DNA from: an uncultured Solirubrobacterales bacterium
GTDB lineage: Bacteria > Actinomycetota > Thermoleophilia > Solirubrobacterales > Solirubrobacteraceae
Direction: 5' to 3'
DNA: 5,194 nucleotides
Assembly: GCA_903953065.1 (NCBI GenBank)
Contig: CAJBIG010000051.1
Location: 1 to 5,194, forward strand
Shown here: in pieces, positions 1 to 5,194 of the stretch
Layout: each line of letters begins with the position of its first letter
How positions within the stretch are numbered: the first letter of the stretch is position 1
The notes under the pieces: generated by a model
Database searches by the model: none
What the model saw: the letters and a program-made list of their open reading frames with translations, nothing else
What the model was told of the DNA's origin: nothing
Translations under genes and position numbers: made by a program

Positions 1-12
1 GCCGGCCGGCGC

Positions 13-39
13 CTGACCGACCATTCAGGCACCTACGAT
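13..39 (+). promoter_or_regulatory. Possible weak promoter for tRNA-Leu
   Basis: TACGAT at 34-39 matches four of six bases of a TATAAT -10 box and lies 11 bases before the mature tRNA start, a reasonable distance for a tRNA promoter. CTGACC at 13-18 matches four of six bases of TTGACA, but the 15-base spacer is shorter than the usual 17. Just upstream, 1-10 is a perfect palindrome (GCCGGCCGGC), and 11-16 with 25-30 form a 6-base inverted repeat with an 8-base loop. No T-tract follows, so it does not look like a terminator. The evidence is base matching alone. Confidence 0.25.
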
Positions 40-50
40 GTGACTGCCCT

Positions 51-133
51 GCCCGGGTGGCGGAATGGTAGACGCGGGGGTCTCAAAAACCCCTGTCCGA
101 AAGGATGTGCGGGTTCGACTCCCGCCCCGGGTA
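51..133 (+). tRNA. trnL: tRNA-Leu (anticodon CAA)
   Basis: The sequence folds into a complete class II tRNA. The acceptor stem pairs 51-57 with 126-132, with one G-T pair at its end and discriminator A133. The D stem is 60-62 with 73-75. The anticodon stem is 77-81 with 89-93, and its 7-base loop CTCAAAA places the anticodon CAA at 84-86. The long variable arm pairs 95-98 with 103-106 around a GAAA tetraloop. The T stem is 109-113 with 121-125 around TTCGACT. The long variable arm and anticodon identify a leucine tRNA for UUG codons, which are uncommon in GC-rich genomes. The 3' CCA is not encoded, since CTT follows the discriminator. The gene converges on the minus-strand gene that ends 14 bases away, with no visible terminator between them. 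Confidence 0.96.
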
Positions 134-147
134 CTTCAACTTAAGGC

Positions 148-1083
148 TCAGCGCGAGTAACGGATGAGCTGCTGTGAGCTTCCTTCGCTGAGCGTGTAGT
201 AGCCGCTGCACTTAGGGTTGGCGGCGATCGCTTCGCCCTGAGGCTCAGCTTCCAAGAGCCGCGGCGAGGGTGATCTGGCCAGCGCGTCAGCCACCGACGA
301 GCCGCTGTAGGCGTCGAGCGCGAAGTAGCGCTTCACCAGCACCGTGCGCCCATTTGGGCAGGCGCTGGCAGCGACGACGCCGCCGTAGTCAAGCTCACCG
401 ACGAAGCTGAGTTGAACGCTCTCGCCAGCGAAGCTGGGCGCCCGCGCGCGGTAGATCCGTGAGCGCGACTCGCGTTTTGTGATCAGGTAAAGGTCGTTGC
501 TCTTCGGGTCGACGATGATCGCCTCGGCGTCGCGCGCTCCATCCGGATAGGTCAGCTCAACCGAAGTTGTGGCCGACGGCGCAAGCAGAGCGCCATCGGA
601 ATAGCCCGAGAGGTTCGGTTCAGCCGTTCGGTAGACGCGGATTGAACTGCGGACGGCGTCGTTGTCGCCAACGTCGGCGGCGTAGAGCCAGTCGGCGCCG
701 CCCTCGGGCCCCGGCCCCCAGGCAATGTCCTCCCAGTCAATGTTCGCTGCGCCAGAGAGAGGCAACGTCGCCTTCAGCTCCGCCCGCCTGCCAAGGGCGT
801 AAAGGTTCGCCGCGCCGCCGCTGTCGTTGTGGGTCCAGACGACGCGGGAATTATCTCGACTGGCCGCCAGGCCGGAAGCTTCGGTTATCGGCGCCGGCAC
901 CGCACCCAGCGCCACGCTGCGTGTCGCGTTGGCTGTCCGATTGCCGCTCCGCTTGCCACTGGAGGAGTCCGAGCCGGTCGAGATCTTGAGCGGCGAGGGG
1001 TCGAGCTGGACCTTCCCGCTCACTACCAACACCGCGAAGATCGCGGCTACGAGAACTGCTGCTGCGAAGAGGCGCTTCAGCAC
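148..1083 (-). CDS. Membrane-anchored probable beta-propeller protein, function unknown
   Basis: The 311-residue product starts with two basic residues and a hydrophobic stretch at about 5-22, with no clear cleavage or lipobox site, so it is probably a signal anchor with the rest outside the membrane. A Ser/Gly/Asn-rich linker (about 36-58) precedes the globular domain. That domain carries well-spaced motifs: SGLAASR (70-76), WTHNDSGG (83-90), DWEDIAWGP (116-124), AADVGDN (135-141), DARDAEA-like sequence (about 181-188), ITKR (201-204) and QGEAIA (282-287). I recognise this pattern from uncharacterised secreted actinobacterial proteins that look like beta-propellers. The conserved acidic residues could bind metal or phosphate, but that is a guess. 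C242 and C292 are its only cysteines and could form a disulfide. The start is GTG, 10 bases after the stop of the oxidoreductase gene and without a Shine-Dalgarno sequence, so translation may depend on coupling. No enzymatic function can be assigned. Confidence 0.87.
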   Translation of the reverse strand: MLKRLFAAAVLVAAIFAVLVVSGKVQLDPSPLKISTGSDSSSGKRSGNRTANATRSVALGAVPAPITEASGLAASRDNSRVVWTHNDSGGAANLYALGRRAELKATLPLSGAANIDWEDIAWGPGPEGGADWLYAADVGDNDAVRSSIRVYRTAEPNLSGYSDGALLAPSATTSVELTYPDGARDAEAIIVDPKSNDLYLITKRESRSRIYRARAPSFAGESVQLSFVGELDYGGVVAASACPNGRTVLVKRYFALDAYSGSSVADALARSPSPRLLEAEPQGEAIAANPKCSGYYTLSEGSSQQLIRYSR

Positions 1084-1093
1084 GGGTGGCCGC

Positions 1094-2482
1094 TCAGCGC
1101 GGCAGGTTCATGCCGATCAGCTTCGGCAGCTTTGTGATCGCAGCCGTGATTGGATCGGGCTTCTCGCCACGCGCGTCGATTTCGTCGCTGCGGATTAGCG
1201 CGGCGCGGATCAGATTGCCGCCGATCGAACGGGCCGGCTCGGGCGGGAAGTACTTGACCTTCGGCTCAACCAGCGGGCAGCTTGTAGTTTCGTCGTCGGC
1301 GCCGAGAGCAAGGCCGCTGAGAATCCTGCCGCCAAGGTTGGAAGGACCAACGCCATGGCCAGTGAAGCCCCAGCCTGCGTGAACGGCGCCGCTCGTGCGG
1401 TAGATCGGAAGCGAATTGGGTGCAACGTCGATCGGACCGCCCCAAGCGTGAGTGATGGCGCGCCCTTCGAGCTGCGGGAAGAAGCGGCGCAGCGTTGCCG
1501 CTGTCTGCTCGACCACCTCCGGGTCCAGATCGAGCCGAGGATCGTGTTTTGCGCCGTTGGCGACTCTTCCCCCACCCCAGCCAAACGCAATTCGGCCGTC
1601 GTTTGTGGTGCGGAAGTAGTGCAGCATCTTGCGACAGTCGCTCAGAGCCTCGCCGCCAACCCAGCCGATCTCCTCGAGCACATCGGGCACCGGTTCGGTC
1701 AGCACCATGTGGCTTGAGGCGACGCTCAGCTCACGCGCGAAGGTTGGCCAGCGCAGCGTGCGCCAGTTAACGGCGAGCACGGCCGAGTCGGCGTGAACGC
1801 GGCCGCTGCTTGTACGAACGGTGACGCTGTCGCCGTGCTGGTCAATCTCCGTCACAGGGCTCTCTTCGAACAGCTTCACGCCGCGCGCCAGCAGCGCGGC
1901 GCGCAGACCGAACGCCAGCCGCGCCGGTTGAACGGTCGCGCCGAACGGTTTGAAGGCGGCGCCACGAAACTCCGGCGAATAGCAGATCTGCGCCACCTGA
2001 TCAGGCGTCAGTTCGACGATCTCATCGTCAATTCCAAGTCGGGTTAGCCCCCACATCGCCTCGCGCCAGTCGCCGTCCTGGTTTGGAGAGGTGGCGATCT
2101 CAACGTGCGCAACCGCCTTGTACCAGGCGTCAACCTTTTCGCTCTTGCAGAACTCACCGACGGCAACGATCGCTTCGTCGGCCAGCTCGGCGAGGCGGAT
2201 TGAGCGCTCAGCGCCGAACCTCTGCGCCAGCGACGGCACGTATTCCCAGTAGCCGTTCACAAAGCCGCCGTTGCGGCCGCTGGGGCCGTGGCCGGCCAGC
2301 CCTGACTCGAGGATCACGATGTTGAGATCGTTGTCGCGAGCGAGCAGGTTCCACGCGGTCCACATCCCCAGATAACCGGCACCAACTATCACGACGTCGG
2401 CGTCGATCGGACCGTGCAGCGGCGGGCATGGCGACGGCGCGCCCGCTTCCTCGATCCACCAACCTTCGGCGCTGTGCCTCAT
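1094..2482 (-). CDS. FAD-dependent oxidoreductase, DAO superfamily (amine/amino-acid oxidase-like)
   Basis: This 462-residue flavoenzyme probably oxidises a C-N bond of an amine or amino acid, in the style of gamma-glutamylputrescine oxidase (PuuB/OrdL) or glycine/D-amino-acid oxidases. The Rossmann motif is VIVGAGYLG at 31-39, and E59 at the end of the second strand would bind the ADP ribose. SGRNGGF at 68-74 is the flavin-contacting motif typical of the PuuB-like branch. The C-terminal flavin region is HAWGGPIDVAPNSLP (345-359) and GWGFTGHGVGPSNLGGRI (370-387). The N-terminal WWIEEAG before the Rossmann fold is also usual for this branch and supports the ATG at 2482. The tail after about residue 405 (FPPEPAR, then a basic helix-like stretch to the end) extends past the core DAO fold. 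The gene follows the phosphatase gene by 18 bases. A TAAGGG sequence sits only two bases before the ATG, inside possible hairpins. The substrate cannot be read from the sequence; an amine released by the neighbouring amidase is one possibility. Confidence 0.93.
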   Translation of the reverse strand: MRHSAEGWWIEEAGAPSPCPPLHGPIDADVVIVGAGYLGMWTAWNLLARDNDLNIVILESGLAGHGPSGRNGGFVNGYWEYVPSLAQRFGAERSIRLAELADEAIVAVGEFCKSEKVDAWYKAVAHVEIATSPNQDGDWREAMWGLTRLGIDDEIVELTPDQVAQICYSPEFRGAAFKPFGATVQPARLAFGLRAALLARGVKLFEESPVTEIDQHGDSVTVRTSSGRVHADSAVLAVNWRTLRWPTFARELSVASSHMVLTEPVPDVLEEIGWVGGEALSDCRKMLHYFRTTNDGRIAFGWGGGRVANGAKHDPRLDLDPEVVEQTAATLRRFFPQLEGRAITHAWGGPIDVAPNSLPIYRTSGAVHAGWGFTGHGVGPSNLGGRILSGLALGADDETTSCPLVEPKVKYFPPEPARSIGGNLIRAALIRSDEIDARGEKPDPITAAITKLPKLIGMNLPR

Positions 2483-2483
2483 T

Positions 2484-2506
2484 GCCCTTAGCCTAGAGGG
2501 CTAGGC
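2484..2506 (-). promoter_or_regulatory. Overlapping alternative hairpins at the phosphatase/oxidoreductase junction
   Basis: Two mutually exclusive inverted repeats occupy this short junction. Hairpin A pairs 2501-2506 with 2491-2496 (GCCTAG/CTAGGC, perfect, 4-base loop), and its upstream arm contains the TAG stop of the phosphatase gene. Hairpin B pairs 2497-2501 with 2484-2488 (GCCCT/AGGGC, perfect, 8-base loop) and would bury the AAGGG ribosome-binding sequence of the oxidoreductase gene, two bases before its ATG. A ribosome finishing the phosphatase gene would disrupt both arms, so the site could couple translation of the two genes. No T-tract follows, which argues against a terminator. 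The pairings are visible; the regulatory role is inferred. Confidence 0.4.
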
Positions 2507-3265
2507 AGCGCCGACGAGCGCGAACAGCTCGTCGATGATCGCCGCCGGCGCCACCAGCACGCCTGAGCCTTGTGCGCCACTGGCGCCCAGCGCCCGCGTC
2601 TGCAGCCCGGCGCCTTCGCAGATCAGCAGGCCTGCGGCCGTGTCCCATGCCTGAACGCCGCGTTCAAAGTAGGCGTCGTAGCGGCCGGCAGCGAGCCAAG
2701 CGAGGTCCAGCGCGGCGCTTCCTCCGCGGCGGATGTCGCGCACCTCGGGGAGCAGCCGCGCGACGATCGCGCCCTGCCCGAGCCGCACCAACGGGTCGTA
2801 GCCAAAGCCGGTGGCTACCAGCGCCCGCTCCAGCTGGTCGCAGCTGGAACCCGTGATCGACTTGCCGTTCAGCAGCGGCTGCTCGCCGACGATGACGCTG
2901 AAGAGGTCGTCGCTGAGCGGGTCGAAGATCACTCCCACCTGCCCCTCGCATGCGACCGAAACGCACCACTGCGGAATCCCGTAGAGATAGTTGACGGTTC
3001 CATCGAGCGGGTCTACAACCCAGCGCAGCCCGCTCGTTCCGGGCGTATCATCGCCCTCCTCGCCAAGGATTGCGTCGTCCGGGCGGCGCGCAGCGAGCAC
3101 GGTGCGGATCGCCGCTTCGGCGGCCAAGTCGGCGGCACTTACAGGGTCGGTTGGGCTGCTCTTCGATTCGACGCTGCTGTGGGCGCCGGCCTGGTGGGCA
3201 ATCAGCTCTGCCGCTGCCGCTCGGGCCGCCTCCTCGGCGACCGCCAGCAGCTCAGCACCGCTCAC
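2501..3265 (-). CDS. Inositol monophosphatase family protein (SuhB/CysQ-like fold)
   Basis: The 254-residue protein is the usual length for the Mg2+-dependent, Li+-sensitive phosphatase family that hydrolyses inositol phosphates, histidinol phosphate, PAP or fructose bisphosphate. The metal ligands are all present: GEE at 68-70, VVDPLDGTVNYLYGIP at 83-98 (D85, the L87 carbonyl, D88, T90) and WDTAAG at 207-212 (D208). GGSAALDLAWLAAGRYDAYFE at 181-201 is the family's substrate-side segment. Family members differ in substrate, and the residues I can read do not decide between inositol phosphate and the others. The start is GTG, sharing the four bases GTGA (3262-3265) with the amidase stop, a typical sign of translational coupling. 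I see no Shine-Dalgarno sequence before it. The TAG stop lies inside a hairpin arm that leads into the oxidoreductase gene. The protein has no signal peptide and is cytoplasmic. Confidence 0.94.
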   Translation of the reverse strand: MSGAELLAVAEEAARAAAAELIAHQAGAHSSVESKSSPTDPVSAADLAAEAAIRTVLAARRPDDAILGEEGDDTPGTSGLRWVVDPLDGTVNYLYGIPQWCVSVACEGQVGVIFDPLSDDLFSVIVGEQPLLNGKSITGSSCDQLERALVATGFGYDPLVRLGQGAIVARLLPEVRDIRRGGSAALDLAWLAAGRYDAYFERGVQAWDTAAGLLICEGAGLQTRALGASGAQGSGVLVAPAAIIDELFALVGAA

Positions 3266-4665
3266 TGCGCCGAGCCGTCAAGCGGCGGGCGGGCCTGCGC
3301 CCACGGCCGAACCTGCTCAAGCTGAGCGGCTATCCGCAGCAGCGTCAGCTCGTCGCCCGGGGCAGCGCCGAACTGAACCGAAAGAGGCAGACCATGTGAG
3401 TCGAAACCGGCAGGCACCGACGATGCCGGCTGGCCAATCGCGTTCCAAACCCCGTACCACGGCACGCGCGAGGCGGCCGCGTTGAGCGTCCAGAGCGCGC
3501 CGCGCCCTTGGAGCTGCCCGATCTTGAACGGAGCGGCCGCGGTTCCCGGCATCAGGACGGCATCGGCGTTTTCGAAGATCGTGTTGACCTGCGCCGCTAC
3601 TCCCGGTTCGGCGGCGCGAGCCTGAGCGAGGCGGCGGTCGGAGATCAGGCCTCCGAGCCGGACCATGTTCTTTGTGCGCTGCTCAAGACGCTCCGGGTGC
3701 GGCAACGTCCGGGCGTCATCGGTCACTGAACGCAAGTAGCGAGCGACGGTGCTGACGAAAGCGGCCACGGGGTAGTCGATCTCCTGCTCAAAGACCTCGT
3801 GGCCAAGCTCGCGCAGCGCAGCGGCGGTGGCATCGATTGCGGCGCTCTGCTCGGCGCCAAGCTTTGTCAGTGAGCCCGGTGGCGGCTTCAGCGAGATCGC
3901 AATTCGCAATGGCTTGGGCGAAACGTCGAGGGCCGCCAGATAGCCGCCGTCCGGGCCGCCATCGGCGGTTGCGTCGAGAAAGAGCGCGGCGTCGGCAACC
4001 GTTCGGGCTAGCGGCCCATAGACCGTCATTCCGTTCCAGCCGTCGAAGTGATTTGGCCCAAGCGAGATCCGCTCGCGCTGCGTCTTTAGCCCGAAGAGCC
4101 CGTTGAAAGCGGCCGGAATGCGGACCGAACCGGCACCGTCGGAGCCGTGCGCCACGCCGCAGAGGCCGGCCGCCGCCGCGGCGCCGGCGCCGCCGCTTGA
4201 CCCGCCGGTCGCGTAGTCGATGTTCCAAGGGTTGCGCGTCGCGCCAAAGGCCAATGTTTCGGTGAACGGCCAGATCGTCAGCTCCGGAACGTTCGTCTTT
4301 CCAATGATGATCGCGCCGGCCTCGCGCAGCCGCGCGACGACGTCGCCGTCTTGGGGCGCCGGGTTCGTGGAGGTCGCGAGGCTCCCCCACGCCGTGCGCT
4401 CGCCAAGTACGTCGGTGTCGTCCTTAATTGAAACTGGCACGCCGCGCATTGGCTGCGACCCGTCGCCGGCGCCAGTGGCGTCAATCCGGTCAGCCTCAGC
4501 CAACGCCTGATCGGCAAAGACGACGCGGTATGCGTTGATCACCGGGTTGACGCGATCGATCCGCGCCAAAGTCGCCTCGACGACTTCGCGCGCTGTCGCA
4601 GCGCCGCTCGCAATCATCTTGCTCTGCTCGGCGGCCCCTGCGTAGGCGAGATTGTTGGCTTCCAT
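3262..4665 (-). CDS. Amidase signature family hydrolase
   Basis: With the ATG at 4665 the product has 467 residues, typical for this family of Ser-cisSer-Lys hydrolases that cleave amides to acid plus ammonia or amine. The triad is complete: K81 in VSIKDD (78-83), cis-Ser S156 in GGSSGGAGAA (154-163) and nucleophile S180 in GSDGAGSVRIPAA (174-186). The 24-residue spacing from S156 to S180 equals that between the same residues in fatty acid amide hydrolase and GatA. GKTNVPEL (122-129) and FGLK (191-194) are also family hallmarks. A GatA role is unlikely, since no gatB or gatC lies nearby. The same frame opens earlier at an ATG ending at 4734 (490 residues), but those extra 23 residues look unlike family N-termini and would overlap the divergent gene by 40 bases, so I prefer 4665. 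Neither start has a well-placed Shine-Dalgarno sequence; GGGGAG lies 18 bases before the preferred ATG. It is probably the first gene of the minus-strand operon, and its substrate is unknown. Confidence 0.93.
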   Translation of the reverse strand: MEANNLAYAGAAEQSKMIASGAATAREVVEATLARIDRVNPVINAYRVVFADQALAEADRIDATGAGDGSQPMRGVPVSIKDDTDVLGERTAWGSLATSTNPAPQDGDVVARLREAGAIIIGKTNVPELTIWPFTETLAFGATRNPWNIDYATGGSSGGAGAAAAAGLCGVAHGSDGAGSVRIPAAFNGLFGLKTQRERISLGPNHFDGWNGMTVYGPLARTVADAALFLDATADGGPDGGYLAALDVSPKPLRIAISLKPPPGSLTKLGAEQSAAIDATAAALRELGHEVFEQEIDYPVAAFVSTVARYLRSVTDDARTLPHPERLEQRTKNMVRLGGLISDRRLAQARAAEPGVAAQVNTIFENADAVLMPGTAAAPFKIGQLQGRGALWTLNAAASRVPWYGVWNAIGQPASSVPAGFDSHGLPLSVQFGAAPGDELTLLRIAAQLEQVRPWAQARPPLDGSAQ

Positions 4666-4694
4666 CTTGCTGTGAACACTAGTCTCCCCGCCGT
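4666..4694. promoter_or_regulatory. Short divergent intergenic region
   Basis: These 29 bases separate the preferred amidase start (minus strand) from the ATG of the plus-strand gene. Any promoter in either direction must lie partly inside the opposite gene. The best plus-strand match is TTGTTG (4652-4657), a 17-base spacer and AACACT (4675-4680), three of six matches in each box, which would give a leader of only a few bases. On the minus strand TAGTGT (4677-4682) is an equally weak -10 candidate. ACTAGT at 4678-4683 is a short palindrome. No convincing operator or terminator is visible. Confidence 0.25.
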
Positions 4695-5194
4695 ATGAGT
4701 TCCACGCTCGTAGCCGAGGAAGCTCGGCCCGCATGCAGCGAAGCTGAACGACTGGCCGCCGAGGCGCTGGCCGAGCAGCTGCGAGCCGATGGTCGCGCGG
4801 CTACGATTCAGCCGTTCTGGGCCTACCCGCGCTGGTGGCTCGCGCAGGCGATCTGCGCAGCCCTTGGCGTGCTCGCGAGCGTGCTCTGCGTCGGCGCGCC
4901 GCTGATCGGGCTGATTGTGGCCGCGGTAGCGGTTGTCCTGAGCCTTATCGACGGAACGCGGCTGGCGCCACTGCGCCGCCTAACCGGCTCGTGTGCGAGC
5001 CAGAACGTGATCTCCCCGCCGCCTGCCACGACACCAAAGCCACCGGTCACGCTGATCCTCAGCGCATCCATTGACGACCGCCCAGCCGCACCGAATCGCT
5101 TCCTGCCGGCGTCGCTGATCGCAACCAACGCCGCCTGCATCGCACTTGTCGGGGCCTGCGCAGCGCTGCGCCTTGCGGAGATCAACGGACTTCC
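4695..5194 (+). CDS. Partial M28 peptidase-like membrane protein, probably catalytically degenerate
   Basis: The reading frame opens at ATG 4695 and stays open to the window edge (166 codons seen; the C-terminus is missing). An in-frame TAG at 4680-4682 and the lack of another ATG or GTG before residue 59 fix the start. Residues 15-33 (SEAERLAAEALAEQLRADG) resemble the N-terminal helix of M28 zinc aminopeptidases. A hydrophobic pair follows at about 49-66 and 68-85, and a third segment at about 139-160. ASQNVISPPP (101-110) and VTLILSASIDD (118-128) resemble the M28 sequence in which a conserved N-V precedes the strand ending in the metal-binding A-H-x-D motif. Here that motif reads A-S-I-D, so the histidine ligand is replaced by serine. 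This suggests a membrane-embedded relative without normal zinc-peptidase activity. The family call rests on remembered motif similarity; an unrelated membrane protein is possible. No Shine-Dalgarno sequence precedes the ATG, so translation may be leaderless. Divergence from the amidase gene does not by itself show a shared role. Confidence 0.75.
   Translation, partial: MSSTLVAEEARPACSEAERLAAEALAEQLRADGRAATIQPFWAYPRWWLAQAICAALGVLASVLCVGAPLIGLIVAAVAVVLSLIDGTRLAPLRRLTGSCASQNVISPPPATTPKPPVTLILSASIDDRPAAPNRFLPASLIATNAACIALVGACAALRLAEINGL

Noticed and set aside
11..30. Inverted repeat before the tRNA as a terminator of an upstream gene
   Set aside because: The stem is only 6 bases, no T-tract follows, and the upstream gene is outside the window.
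51..133. tRNA gene as an integration site for a mobile element
   Set aside because: No integrase gene and no repeat of the tRNA 3' end is visible in the window.
146..193. Inverted repeat 146-153 with 186-193 (8 bases, 32-base loop)
   Set aside because: It lies inside the 3' coding end of the propeller gene, has a long loop and no T-tract, so it is not credible as a terminator.
552..989. Open frames on both strands inside the propeller gene
   Set aside because: They are rich in Arg, Pro and Ser with no family motif and overlap a gene with clear conserved motifs; typical out-of-frame reading of GC-rich DNA.
2570..3485. Long plus-strand open frames opposite the phosphatase gene, up to 251 codons
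   Set aside because: The opposite strand carries all catalytic motifs of the inositol monophosphatase family; the plus-strand products show no recognisable domain and arise from high GC content.
4160..4200. GCC/GCG-rich run as a DNA repeat
   Set aside because: It encodes the Ala/Gly-rich helix after the GGSSGG motif of the amidase, a normal family feature.
3262..4665. Amidase as GatA of the tRNA amidotransferase
   Set aside because: No gatB or gatC partner is nearby, and the sequence resembles general amidases more than GatA.
4823..5185. Minus-strand open frame of 120 codons at the right edge
   Set aside because: It overlaps the plus-strand frame that has a sensible start, hydrophobic segments and M28-like motifs; the minus-strand product is compositionally random.

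Overview
This GC-rich window holds one tRNA gene, four complete protein genes on the minus strand and the 5' part of a fifth, divergent protein gene that runs off the right edge. Codon third positions are mostly G or C, two genes start with GTG, and Shine-Dalgarno sequences are weak. Together with the look of the proteins this suggests a high-GC actinobacterium, perhaps of the Thermoleophilia/Solirubrobacterales type. That placement is inferred from protein style and is not proven.

Layout from left to right. Positions 1-50 contain no gene, only a weak possible promoter. A tRNA-Leu with anticodon CAA lies at 51-133 (+). It is followed by a tightly packed minus-strand cluster whose transcription order runs right to left: an amidase-signature hydrolase (3262-4665), an inositol-monophosphatase-family phosphatase (2501-3265), a DAO-superfamily FAD-dependent amine/amino-acid oxidoreductase (1094-2482) and a membrane-anchored, probably beta-propeller protein of unknown function (148-1083). 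The gene junctions are a 4-base overlap, an 18-base gap and a 10-base gap, so the four genes are probably one operon. Divergent from the amidase, starting at 4695 (+), is a partial membrane protein that resembles M28 metallopeptidases but seems to lack the usual metal-binding histidine.

How the genes may work together. Amide hydrolysis by the amidase, followed by oxidation of the released amine or amino acid by the flavoenzyme, would make a plausible small catabolic or salvage route, with the phosphatase acting on a phosphorylated polyol or a related intermediate. No residue in the window fixes any substrate, so this is inference. The propeller protein is probably outside the membrane and may simply be co-transcribed.

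I see no CRISPR array, insertion sequence, phage gene, toxin-antitoxin pair or defence system, and no gene-free stretch longer than 50 bases. The observations most worth checking are the degenerate M28-like protein, the two mutually exclusive hairpins at the phosphatase/oxidoreductase junction, and the unresolved amidase start opposite the divergent gene.
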